Of a DNA stretch of 64,000 nucleotides, positions 31,701 to 41,733 are shown piece by piece (positions within the stretch are counted from its first letter, which is position 1; the number at the start of each line of letters is the position of its first letter). Position numbers and translations under genes: made by a program. The stretch is from assembly GCA_030544225.1 (NCBI GenBank), contig CM060485.1, forward strand, positions 3,906,001 through 3,970,000. Reading direction: 5' to 3'. The DNA comes from Skeletonema marinoi (taxonomy: Eukaryota; Bacillariophyta; Thalassiosirophyceae; Thalassiosirales; Thalassiosiraceae). The notes beneath the pieces are model-generated. The model was not told the origin of the DNA and searched no databases. It was given only the letters and a program-made list of their open reading frames with translations.

Positions 31701-34700
31701 TGATGGCCCATTGTAGTTGGCCATGATAGTATAGAAGCATCTTTATCACGGCTCAAGCAATGTTTGGACGTATCGGCGTCGCTACAACGTCGTAGGTGTC
31801 CTGATGAGGCATTTGAGACGGCCGCCAGGTCTACTTTGTAGCACCATATCGTATCTCACGCTGTGAATATGGCAATCTACTGCTTCTGATGGCCCATTGT
31901 AGTTGGCAATGATAGTATAGAAGCATCTTTATCACGGCTCAAGCATTGTTTGGACGTATCGGCGTCGCTACAACGTCGTAGGTGACCTGATGAAGCCCAT
32001 TGGGGACGGCCGTCAGGTCTACTCTGTCGCACCATATCGTATCTCACGCTGTGAATATGGCAATCCACTGCTTCTGATGGCCCATTGTAGTTTGCCATGA
32101 TAGTATAGAAGCATCTTTATCACGGCTCAAGCTTCTTTCCGCCGTATCGGCGTCGCTACAACGTCGTAGGTGACCTGATGAGGCATTTGAGACGGCCGCC
32201 AGGTCTACTCTGTAGAACCATATCGTATCTCACGCTGTGAATATGGCAATCCACTGCTTCTGATGGCCCATTGTAGTTTGCCATGATAGTATAGAAGCAT
32301 CTTTATCACGGCTCAAGCAATGTTTGGACGTATCGGCGTCGCTACAACGTCGTAGGTGTCCTGATGAGGCATTTGAGACGGCCGCCAGGTCTACTCTCTA
32401 GCACCATATCGTATCTCACGCTGTGAATATGGCAATCTACTGCTTCTGATGGCCCATTGTAGTTGGCCATGATAGTATAGAAGCATCTTTATCACGGCTC
32501 AAGCAATGTTTGGTCGTATTGGCGTCGCTACAACGTCGTAGGTGACCTGATGAAGCCCATTGGGGACGGCCGTCAGGTCTACTCTGTCGCACCATATCGT
32601 ATCTCACGCTGTGAATATGGCAATCCACTGCTTCTGATGGCCCATTGTAGTTTGCCATGATAGTATAGAAGCATCTTTATCACGGCTCAAGCTTCTTTCC
32701 GCCGTATCGGCGTCGCTACAACGTCGTAGGTGACCTGATGAGGCATTTGAGACGGCCGCCAGGTCTACTCTGTAGCACCATATCGTATCTCACGCTGTGA
32801 ATATGGCAATCCACTGCTTCTGATGGCCCATTGTAGTTTGCCATGATAGTATAGAAGCATCTTTATCACGGCTTAAGCATTGTTTGGACGTATCGGCGTC
32901 GCTACAACGTCGTAGGTGTCCTGATGAGGCATTTGAGACGGCCGCCAGGTCTACTTTGTAGCACCATATCGTATCTCACGCTGTGAATATGGCAATCTAC
33001 TGCTTCTGAAGGCCCATTGTAGTTGGCCATGATAGTATAGAAGCATCTTTATCACGGCTCAAGCAATGTTTGGTCGTATTGGCGTCGCTACAACGTCGTA
33101 GGTGACCTGATGAAGCCCATTGGGGACGGTCAGGTCTACTCTGTCGCACCATATCGTATCTCACGCTGTGAATATGGCAATCCACTGCTTCTGATGGCCC
33201 ATTGTAGGTTGCCATGATAGTATAGAAGCATCTTTATCACGGCTCAAGCTTCTTTCCGCCGTATCGGCGTCGCTACAACGTCGTAGGTGACCTGATGAGG
33301 CATTTGAGACGGCCGCCAGGTCTACTTTGTAGCACCATATCGTATCTCACGCTGTGAATATGGCAATCTACTGCTTCTGATGGCCCATTGTAGTTGGCCA
33401 TGATAGTATAGAAGCATCTTTATCACGGCTCAAGCAATGTTTGGTCGTATTGGCGTCGCTACAACGTCGTAGGTGACCTGATGAAGCCCATTGGGGGCGG
33501 ACGTCAGGTCTACTCTGTCGCACCATATCGTATCTCACGCTGTGAATATGGCAATCCACTGCTTCTGATGGCCCATTGTAGTTTGCCATGATAGTATAGA
33601 AGCATCTTTATCACGGCTTAAGCTTCTTTCCGCCGTATCGGCGTCGCTACAACGTCGTAGGTGACCTGATGAGGCATTTGAGACGGCCGCCAGGTCTACT
33701 CTGTAGCACCATATCGTATCTCACGCTGTGAATATGGCAATCCACTGCTTCTGATGGCCCATTGTAGTTTGCCATGATAGTATAGAAGCATCTTTATCAC
33801 GGCTTAAGCATTGTTTGGACGTATCGGCGTCGCTACAACGTCGTAGGTGTCCTGATGAGGCATTTGAGACGGCCGCCAGGTCTACTTTGTAGCACCATAT
33901 CGTATCTCACGCTGTGAATATGGCAATCTACTGCTTCTGATGGCCCATTGTAGTTGGCCATGATAGTATAGAAGCATCTTTATCACGGCTCAAGCAATGT
34001 TTGGTCGTATTGGCGTCGCTACAACGTCGTAGGTGACCTGATGAAGCCCATTGGGGACGGCCGTCAGGTCTACTCTGTCGCACCATATCGTATCTCACGC
34101 TGTGAATATGGCAATCCACTGCTTCTGATGGCCCATTGTAGTTTGCCATGATAGTATAGAAGCATCTTTATCACGGCTCAAGCAATGTTTGGACGTATCG
34201 GCGTCGCTACAACGTCGTAGGTGACCTGATGAGGCATTTGAGACGGCCGCCAGGTCTACTCTGTAGCACCATATCGTATCTCACGCTGTGAATATGGCAA
34301 TCCACTGCTTCTGATGCCCATTGTAGTTTGCCATGATAGTATAGAAGCATCTTTATCACGGCTCAAGCAATGTTTGGTCGTATTGGCGTCGCTACAACGT
34401 CGTAGGTGACCTGATGAGGCATTTGAGACGGCTTGCAACTCCACTCTGTCGCACCATATCGTATCTCAAATTGTTAATATGGCAATCCACTGCTTCTGTT
34501 GGCCCATTGTAGTTTGCCATGATAGTATAGAAGCATCTTTATCACGGCTCAAGCAATGTTTGGTCGTATCGGCGTCGCTACAACGTCGTAGGTGTCCTGA
34601 TGAGGCATTTGAGACGGCCGCCAACTGCCAACTCTACTCTCTAGCACCATATCGTATCTCACGCTGTGAATATGGCAATCCACTGCTTCTGATGGCCCAT

Positions 34701-35640
34701 TGTAGTTGGCCATGATAGTATAGAAGCATCTTTATCACGGCTCAAGCAATGTTTGGTCATATCGGCGTCGCTAAAACGTCATAGGTGACCTGATGAGGCA
34801 TCTGAGACGGCCGCCAACTGCCAACTCTACTCTCTAGCTTTATATCGTATCTCACGCTGTGAATATGGCAATCCACTGCTTCTGATGGCCCATTGTAGTT
34901 GGCCATGATAGTATAGAAGCATCTTTATCACGGCTCAAGCATTGTTTGGTTGTATACGCGTCGCTACAACGTCGTAGGTGACCTGATGAGGCCCAATTGT
35001 TGACGGTCGCCAGCAGTGCTATAAAACCATATCGTATCTCACGCTGTGAATACTTATGGCAATCCACTGCTTCTGATGGCCCATTGTAGTTTGCCATGAT
35101 AGTATAGAAGCATCTTTATCACGGCTCAAGCATTGTTTGGTCGTATCGGCGTCGCTACAACGTCGTAGGTGACCTGATGAGGTCCAAATTGGGACGGCCA
35201 ATTGCTCTCTATATAGTTGGCCATTAATTCATAAATTCAGATTTGACTCTGCTCATGCGTTTTGTACTCAGATCAGTTATTCTGTTGCCTCCTAGGCGAC
35301 CTGTTAAGGTCCAATTCCGGTTTGCTGCCAGCCTCACATTTTATGTCCATATCGTATCTAACGCTGTGAGTATAGCATTCATCTGCTTCTAGAGTGGCTG
35401 GATATATATTCTTTGGTGATATCTTAGAATCATATTTGCCACTTCTCATGCTCTTTGTAAACAGATTAGCCATGCTTCAACGTTGTAGGCCACACGATGA
35501 TATACAATTTTGATGGCTGCCAGCTCCTCATTCAACAACTACCATACATCGTATCTAACTCTGTGAGTATAGCAATCGACAGCTTCTGATTGTCCAATAC
35601 ATTCGGTGGCGTCAGTTTAGGTTACCACGTTATCTACGCT
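25771..35640. repeat. satellite array of about 186/188-bp monomers with a 560-bp higher-order repeat
   Basis: By the anchor CCATATCGTATCTCACGC I count 50 monomers, the first anchor at 25861 and the last regular one at 35027, plus two strongly diverged ones near 35347 and 35552. Spacing is 186 or 188 bp, with a few 185, 187 and 193. Three main monomer types are visible. A (188 bp) has GTCGCACC, TTTGCCAT and AAGCTTCTTTCCGCC. B (186 bp) has GTAGAACC and CAATGTTTGGACG. C (186 bp) has CTAGCACC, TTGGCCAT and TTTGGTCGTATTGG. They run A-B-C in 560-bp units at 28291, 28851 and 29411 that look identical by eye, and again at 30159 and 32032. The 60-80-codon minus-strand ORFs in it are periodic by-products. 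No transposon ends, target-site duplication or coding domain seen. Confidence 0.93.
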
Positions 35641-35725
35641 GCTTTTGTTCCGTCATTTTTGTGCTTTGATGTAAGATGTTCGTTGCGTGACGTTAACCTT
35701 TTACTTTGATAACATTATGTTACTG

Positions 35726-37414
35726 TTAAAACCAAGTTCTCTTATGTGAGTTCTTTCCGAGCATTTGCGTTATCTGCCCTATATCTGGAACTGTGCTGAT
35801 GTCCACTCCAACACTCGATACGGTTGGAGGCTTTTTAATGGCCTTGCGTACAACTTCTCGAATATCTTCCTTCGTAACGGCATCAATCTTTGCACACATT
35901 GTGACAGCATCTTCCCGCTTCCCATACGTAATTATCTGTCTTCCAATATCCTCAAATAGAACCAAGCGAGATTCCAATTGTGTCAGTACATTGCATTTCA
36001 GCATATTACGTGCCCGATCAAGCTCTTCGTCTGTCACGAAATCATTTGCCAACTTGTCAAATTGTTGTACAATAGTGGTCGCCATCTCTCGACCAAACTG
36101 TGGTGGACAAGAGCCAGAAATACCCCAAAGACCACTTTCTGCATGAAATGAAGTGAATGCCTCCGCAGATTCTGCCCATCGGTGCCTGTTAAGTATCTCT
36201 CGGTAGAGACGTGAGTACATCCCCTTTCCTGGTCCACCAGCTGAAAATGAGCTCCCTCCACCCAAGAGTGTCTGAAGAACACAAGTAGGAACCAAATCCA
36301 ATGAGTGCCACCCACCAACTTCAAAGGCGACTGCGACATGAGTGAATTCCTCTTTGGCAGAGTGAGGGCTTGGCTCTGTCTGCAAACGATATTCACCACC
36401 AGTGTAAATCGATGGAATAGTGGTTTTAGCAGAATCACTCTTATTCGACGTCATATGACCAAAGTTAGCCTCTGCCAGCTCTACCAAAGCATCGTGGGAG
36501 ATTCCAGATCCACTAACCACAATTCCTTCTGGATTATTAAGGAGGTGTTGCTCTCTAAACGCATGTACAGAGTCTGCTGTTAAGTTGGGGAGAGCTTCGG
36601 CCGTGCAAAAATGGGGTCTACCAAGTTGTTGCAGCTTTCCATCCATCGGTCCATATGCGGCAAGTTGTAATCCCTCACCCATGAGCACCTGTGGCATCAT
36701 ATCCATAGTCTGAAACATGATGACTTGCTTCATTTCTTCCACTTCTATGTCTTGCACAATAGGACTTTGAATTGTTTCCCCGAGCAAATTAAAAGCTTCA
36801 TTTACATTGGGGCGCAACACATCAACGCAGTACATCATTTGCTCTCGACTAGATTGTGCAAATGTTGCCCCTCCCAACGTTTCTAAGATATTTCTAATTT
36901 CCGTTCCATCGTAATTCTTTGTAGAGTTGAAGGCTAATAATTCCATCAAATGGTTGACACCCGCAGTAGACACCGTCTTGTTCGTTGATGGTACTGTATA
37001 TTGTTCAAGTTCATGACGAGATCCAAAGTCTAATAATACACCAACCGTCGAGACTTGAGAGTAGGTTTCCATAGATCCGACTCTTACACCATTAGATAGA
37101 GTTGTGATTTTGGTCTCTGGTATTTCGAGTAAATCAATGGGTACATTTGGTGGTATATGCGCAGGACGCTCAACACCAATACTACGTGTGCTGGGAATGA
37201 CGCGATGCTGGCTGTTACTTTGAGGCTTGCTTGTCACTACAACATCAGCCGCTTTTGTCCGACTGATGATGGGAGCCTCTCTGCGGTCAGGAAATTCATT
37301 CTCTGAGTATGGAATTTGTTGCTGCGCCTGTGCGGCAAAATATCTTCCCTTCCTATGGCGCAGCCGACACCGAGAGGGGCACCGCACTACTGACCTAACC
37401 ACTGCGTTCATCAT
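35726..37414 (-). CDS. mitochondrial processing peptidase alpha subunit (M16 family)
   Basis: 562 aa, intronless. MPP alpha binds and feeds presequences to the catalytic beta subunit in the mitochondrial matrix. The M16 fold begins ITTLSNGVRVGSMET with VGVLLDFGSRHE. The zinc motif HxxEH of the beta subunit is degenerate here (NHLMELLAFNST), as expected for alpha. The glycine-rich substrate loop typical of alpha, LLGGGSSFSAGGPGKGMYSR, and the following LYREILNRHRWAESAEAF are clear. The N-terminus (MMNAVVRSVVRCPSRCRLRH) is Arg-rich and acid-free, a mitochondrial presequence. It is the first gene to the right of the satellite array. Confidence 0.92.
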   Translation of the reverse strand: MMNAVVRSVVRCPSRCRLRHRKGRYFAAQAQQQIPYSENEFPDRREAPIISRTKAADVVVTSKPQSNSQHRVIPSTRSIGVERPAHIPPNVPIDLLEIPETKITTLSNGVRVGSMETYSQVSTVGVLLDFGSRHELEQYTVPSTNKTVSTAGVNHLMELLAFNSTKNYDGTEIRNILETLGGATFAQSSREQMMYCVDVLRPNVNEAFNLLGETIQSPIVQDIEVEEMKQVIMFQTMDMMPQVLMGEGLQLAAYGPMDGKLQQLGRPHFCTAEALPNLTADSVHAFREQHLLNNPEGIVVSGSGISHDALVELAEANFGHMTSNKSDSAKTTIPSIYTGGEYRLQTEPSPHSAKEEFTHVAVAFEVGGWHSLDLVPTCVLQTLLGGGSSFSAGGPGKGMYSRLYREILNRHRWAESAEAFTSFHAESGLWGISGSCPPQFGREMATTIVQQFDKLANDFVTDEELDRARNMLKCNVLTQLESRLVLFEDIGRQIITYGKREDAVTMCAKIDAVTKEDIREVVRKAIKKPPTVSSVGVDISTVPDIGQITQMLGKNSHKRTWF

Positions 37415-37815
37415 GGTGCAAAGATTTTAGATGCTCAAAGATTTGAGATTTGGGATGAAAGAGCGAGAGTGGCGATGGGATTTTGATTTGGTCTGGGCGT
37501 CAACCAAATTTTTCCTCTCTCCTCTCTTTTTCCAGTAGGAAGTATGATGTGGCCGCCGAAATGAATCGAATCATGCAGCGAGCATTCTAACTTTGCATTG
37601 TGAAGAAATGAATGGGAAGAATGAATGAAACACAAGATTGCGTGGGTTTATCTATGCAGCTAAATTTAATAACGTTTCTTGAAATCTCTTTTGCAAATCA
37701 ATCATCTCATGAGCACGTTGCATTTCGGAGCAAAATCGCTCTCGTCCAGCTCATAAATTATCCAGGCAGTCAATCAAAACAGCTTCACCACATTTTCCAA
37801 CTTACATCTATCACC
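37415..37815. other. divergent promoter region, MPP-alpha / silaffin-like gene
   Basis: 401 bp, no repeat, palindrome or RNA gene noticed. Small ORFs across it are shadows. Confidence 0.5.
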
Positions 37816-38514
37816 ATGATGATCTACTACTCCAGCCTCCTTGTCCTTCTCTCCAGCCAATCTGCGTCTGCTGACTACCACGGTATGGAATTTGGCGTTG
37901 TTCGGTAAGTGTACTAGTTGCGATTGTTTCATCTTTTGATCATATATGATACAACCACGACCACTGACTCTTGCACAATCCATTTACACAGCGACTTGCA
38001 CCAAAGTATGAGCCTTTTCAATGCTAAAAGCGTCAAGACTGGCAAGGTGAAACAGAGCAAGGCCTCCAAAGTTATGTCCGTCGATATATTCTCCATCGAT
38101 ACCACCACTGATGATGTGCCTATCTCCAAACCTACTGTATCGAGCGACGATGGAACAGATCCATTCTCTCATGGACCAAAGTCCGAGAAGGTGACAGATA
38201 TGTCATTTTCTTATGTGACAAAGTCCGACAAGGTTATTGCCTCCAGTAAGACAAGCAAGGAAGCCAAGGCGGCTGTCGATGTTGTTTCCGAATCCGAGGA
38301 CAATGCACCCAGCAGTGAAGCTAGTGCGAAATCGGCCAAGATCGTCGCCAAGGTTGTGCGTGCCATGCCTACCGATAGTACCACAGGAACAGCTACCAAC
38401 AGCATCAACGCTGCAGAGAACGGTGCTTCTGTCGAGAATGCAGCTGTCGTCAACGGAGCGGGGGCTTTCTTTGTTGTGTTGACCTTTGCTGTATTTGGTG
38501 CGATGATGGCTTGA
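37816..38514 (+). CDS. secreted Lys/Ser-rich protein, silaffin-like
   Basis: Two exons (37816-37904 and 37992-38514; intron 87 nt, GTAAGT / ACACAG) give 203 aa, joining GMEFGVVR to DLHQSMSLF. Residues 1-19 are a signal peptide (MMIYYSSLLVLLSSQSASA). A lysine cluster with regular spacing follows at K42, K45, K48, K50, K53 and K56, alternating with Ser/Thr/Val. Further KSEK, KSDK, SSKTSKEAK and SAKSAK groups lie in a Ser/Thr/Asp-rich, Cys-free chain. The C-terminus is a hydrophobic tail, GAFFVVLTFAVFGAMMA, ending the protein, as in a GPI-anchor signal or tail anchor. Composition and spaced lysines resemble silaffins and other biosilica-associated diatom proteins. There is no sequence-level homolog I can name, so this is a candidate only. 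Confidence 0.6.
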
Positions 38515-38574
38515 GCGGAGATGTAAATATGATTTGTCGAATCGTTACGCTGGTGTTGAGTGTCAACCTAATAA

Positions 38575-39171
38575 CTATAAACTGTGTTTTGTTGCGTTCA
38601 CTCTACTCTCTATCGTTGTAGTTGCATTACTCGCATCGGTGAAGTTAGTAGCCGATATGTTGTCGCTTACTTCTTTACTTTGCATCTTGGATTCATCGTC
38701 TCCAAAGTTATCGTCTTCACTCAGTACATCGTCATCATCTGTTGATGTATCCATTGATTTCTGATCTTCTACCATAGCCAGTTCATCATCAAATTGTAGG
38801 TCATCATCTCCATTGAGAGCATCGATTTCATCTGTGTTCTCTGCCCCACCTCCATTATCGCTATTTGCAACCTTTGGCTTCCCAAACTTGTGACTTGATG
38901 CTGCAAGCGGGAAAACAGCGAACCGGTTGCTCTCTGAGAAAAGCCACACAGCAACGAATATTGCCAACCCCAGTAACACTACCGGCTTCGCTAATAATCT
39001 TCGACGTTCGGAGTGGAAGTGTTGATGATAATCTGCAGAATGGTCTTGTATGCGGTTGTATTGAATACTCGAATCGAATTGACGTCCATCTTCTGTTTGT
39101 ATCAAAACTGAGTTGATCACGCCGCTATATGTTCTGCTGGAGGAGGGAATAGTGTCCACAGATATTGCCAT
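38575..39171 (-). CDS. type II single-pass membrane protein with acidic lumenal domain
   Basis: Not recognised as a family. 198 aa: a cytosolic-type N-terminus of about 60 residues ending in RRRLLAKP, one membrane helix VVLLGLAIFVAVWLF, then an acidic region (DDDLQFDDELAMVED and TDDDDVLSEDDNFGDDES). The final 30 residues hold four N-glycosylation sequons (NIS, NFT, NAT, NAT). Positive-inside charge and the sequons both put the C-terminal domain in the lumen or outside. Its stop codon is 60 nt from that of the convergent silaffin-like gene. Confidence 0.6.
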   Translation of the reverse strand: MAISVDTIPSSSRTYSGVINSVLIQTEDGRQFDSSIQYNRIQDHSADYHQHFHSERRRLLAKPVVLLGLAIFVAVWLFSESNRFAVFPLAASSHKFGKPKVANSDNGGGAENTDEIDALNGDDDLQFDDELAMVEDQKSMDTSTDDDDVLSEDDNFGDDESKMQSKEVSDNISATNFTDASNATTTIESRVNATKHSL

Positions 39172-39505
39172 CGTGTTTTACGACCAACAAAACACACAAC
39201 AGATGTGAGATGTTGTGATTTTTCTATGCCAACACAACGAACACGATAACTGCCCTCTAAGATCTCTGCCTTGTCGTGTCTCCGTGGAGCTTGACTTCAG
39301 CCACGCCCGAACTACCACTATCAAACCAATCTCCTATTCCTATCACCTCCAATTTACAGTATCGACCATAATGACCGGCATCAAAGTGGAAAGTGTGAAG
39401 TGAATGAGAATGAGACAACAGTACTGTGACATTGCGTGATGATACTTAAAACGGTAACAACTGGCACAAACACCCACAAAACTCAAAACCCAAGAGAATA
39501 AAACC
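39172..39505. other. divergent promoter region, type II membrane protein / KDSR
   Basis: 334 bp, no RNA gene or repeat noticed. Confidence 0.5.
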
Positions 39506-40654
39506 ATGGCGTTTCCTCATACGTTGCGGTTAGTACTGGCAGGCATATTGTCCCTCCCAGCTCTGCTGCTGCTGCTTGTTGTATCTCCAGTAATATTGGT
39601 GCTCTCAATTCCGAGCCTAGCCATCCTTACTCGACGAAAAAGGAATCTTTTCCCTTCGTTTGCTGCTACACCCTCTTCCGATGCCGATAATAACAGCAGT
39701 ATCAGCCGCAGCTACCCGTTGCTTCAGCATGCCGTTGTCACGGGCGGGAGCAGTGGTATTGGGCTCTCCATTGCTCTAGAGCTTGCCAAGAGGGGCTGTG
39801 AGAATATAACACTTTTGGCTAGAAAGGAAGGTCAATTGGCAGAAGCAAAGAAACAAGTTGAAGAAGCTGTATTTGAATCTATGTTAAAGGCTACAACAGT
39901 ACGCACGATATCGATAGACATTACAGATGACAAGGCTTTAAATAAAGTCGCCGAGGATCTATGTGGAGAAGTGGGCCCACCTTCGCTGCTCTTCAACTGC
40001 GCCGGTGTTTCTGTGCCTCTTGACTTTGAAGATTTGTCACCATCCAACTTTCGGTCGCAAGTGAAACTCAATTATTTAGGATCCACATACATCGTCAAGG
40101 CATTTTTGCCATTCATGGAGCAACAAAATCATTCGGGTGGCAATATTGTGCTAACTTCAAGCATGTCTGGTCAAGCTGGAACTTATGGCTACAGCGCTTA
40201 TTCTCCCACAAAGTTTGCCATCCGTGGCTTTGCAGAATGTCTCTCGATGGAGTTGGCAGCTCACAAATCAAATGTGAATATAATGCTGGCATATCCACCA
40301 GACACCAATACTCCAGGATATGAGATTGAGAATCAAAACAAGCCAGAAGCATGCCGATTGATATCTGAGAGTGGCGGAATTTGGGAGCCCGATGTGGTTG
40401 GTAGAAAGATTGTCAAGGAAGCATTAAAATCCAATCCAACATTTGACATATACTTTGGCATTGATGGATGGATGTTATCGATGCTTACATCTGGAATGAA
40501 TCCTGTCACAAGTGTCTTTGACGCCGTCTGTCAAGTAGCATTGATGGGTCTACTTCGATTTATAAGTTTGTTTTATCTGATGGACTTTGGAAGAGTGACC
40601 CAGAATTGCTCAGATCAACTGATCAAGGAGAAGGAAGCATCCAAAGAAGATTGA
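39506..40654 (+). CDS. 3-ketodihydrosphingosine reductase (SDR family)
   Basis: Second step of sphingolipid synthesis in the ER membrane: NADPH reduction of 3-ketosphinganine. 382 aa, intronless. An N-terminal membrane segment (LVLAGILSLPALLLLLVVSP and following) precedes the SDR domain. The cofactor motif VVTGGSSGIGLSIALELAKRG starts at about residue 77 in two adjoining parts (VVTGGSSGIG, LSIALELAKRG). LFNCAGVSVP, VLTSSMSGQAG and the active-site Y-x-x-x-K in YSAYSPTKFAIRGF are all present, and AYPPDTNTPGYEIEN is the diagnostic KDSR/TSC10 segment. The C-terminal hydrophobic stretches (QVALMGLLRFISLFYLM) match the membrane tail of the family. ATG context is ACCATGG. Confidence 0.9.
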   Translation: MAFPHTLRLVLAGILSLPALLLLLVVSPVILVLSIPSLAILTRRKRNLFPSFAATPSSDADNNSSISRSYPLLQHAVVTGGSSGIGLSIALELAKRGCENITLLARKEGQLAEAKKQVEEAVFESMLKATTVRTISIDITDDKALNKVAEDLCGEVGPPSLLFNCAGVSVPLDFEDLSPSNFRSQVKLNYLGSTYIVKAFLPFMEQQNHSGGNIVLTSSMSGQAGTYGYSAYSPTKFAIRGFAECLSMELAAHKSNVNIMLAYPPDTNTPGYEIENQNKPEACRLISESGGIWEPDVVGRKIVKEALKSNPTFDIYFGIDGWMLSMLTSGMNPVTSVFDAVCQVALMGLLRFISLFYLMDFGRVTQNCSDQLIKEKEASKED

Positions 40655-40697
40655 CTAACTTAAGTGTACAGTTCTACTTTTGTGCTTACTTCGATTC

Positions 40698-41733
40698 TCA
40701 CGTCTTCTTTCGAATGACAAACACTAATTCATGCAACTCCAGCACGCCCTTCTTCTCCCAACGCTTCTTATCATCATCCGTTGTCAAATCATCCACCTCC
40801 TCTAACAACTCAACAGTATCTACCCATCCTTGTGACTCATAGAGCTGTCGGACTTCACTTTCATCAATTGAAAAGGGAGGTCCATCACTTTTTGCAGCAT
40901 CATTTGCAACCTTCCTTCTATCGATTGTTACTAGAAGCATAACCCCACCAGGCCTAAGTATGTCTCCCATGTAAGTGGCATAATCATTTCGTAGCGAAGG
41001 ATCGATTGCAACCATTGATGCACGGTCGTAAATTGAATCAAATAAATAGGGCGTCGAACCATCATATTCTGTAGATACAGTGCTGCCCAGTGTAACATAT
41101 TTAGATCTTTCATCACTTTCCATCTGTAACAGATTGAACAAATCCCCAACGACAATTGTTATGTCATCACCGTGAAAGATAGAGTTGCTAGATGTCGCGT
41201 CACAACTCTCAGTATCAGAAGGTTGAAACTCCTTGAGAGATAGAGTTGGGTGATCCTCCGCAAATTCTTCAGCTGCTTGTTTAATGATATCGATGCCAAC
41301 TACGTGTGAAACCTTTGGATTTGAGGCAAGATATGCCATATCAACCGACTTTCCGCATAGAGGAACAAAGATGCGATTGCTTTCATCCTTTTCAACTAAA
41401 AGATCATTATATTTAAGAAGATGCGGATTCACATCACGCTTGTGCCAACCGAGCGAAGCGCCGGACCACTATAGGATTACATCATAAAGCTTTGTTAGAA
41501 AATTTACATCATGAAGCTTTGTTAGAAGAAAATTGCCAATGGGAAACATCATGAAACCGATTAAATTTAAAATTGCAAACTCAGTGCACATGATGTGTTT
41601 CACATTTTGATATGTGTTGGTCGACGGTCAACCAGCGACCAGCCATGGGCAGAGTCCCAGCGATTCTTTCACTCACTCTTGCCGCCCAAAATCCTTGCAC
41701 GTCATCGGTGATAGTGACTGGTGCGTTCGCCAT
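40698..41733 (-). CDS. TPMT-family (thiopurine S-methyltransferase-like) methyltransferase
   Basis: 275 aa from two exons: 41677-41733 (57 nt) and 40698-41468, intron 41469-41676 with donor GTGAGT and acceptor CCTATAG. The small exon encodes MANAPVTITDDVQGFWAAR and joins WSGASLGWHKRDVNPHLLKY, giving the family W-x-x-x-W and G-W-H/F-H start that the long ORF alone lacks. Then comes RIFVPLCGKSVDMAYLAS, the defining TPMT SAM motif, and VVGIDI. TPMT-type enzymes methylate thiols, selenols or related small molecules; in algae some act in sulfur, selenium or halide methylation. The substrate is unknown. Its stop codon is 43 nt from the convergent KDSR stop. Confidence 0.85.
41477..41529. repeat. 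27-bp direct repeat inside the TPMT intron
   Basis: Two copies of a 26-bp sequence starting TTACATCAT and containing AAGCTTTGTTAGAA begin at 41477 and 41504, differing at two positions. It lies inside the intron, just upstream of the acceptor on the minus strand. Probably a recent slippage duplication. Confidence 0.7.

Noticed and set aside
26452-35201. A family of 60-81-codon minus-strand ORFs repeated through the array
   Set aside because: They recur with the satellite period, each crosses a monomer boundary, and the 186/188-bp unit has no reason to keep one frame. They carry no recognisable domain and change frame between copies.
25771-35640. Transposon or viral origin of the array
   Set aside because: No terminal repeats, target-site duplication, integrase, reverse transcriptase, transposase or capsid-type ORF in or beside it. 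It is a plain tandem satellite.
25771-35640. CRISPR-like array
   Set aside because: There is no alternation of repeats and unique spacers; units are contiguous and about 187 bp, in a eukaryotic genome.
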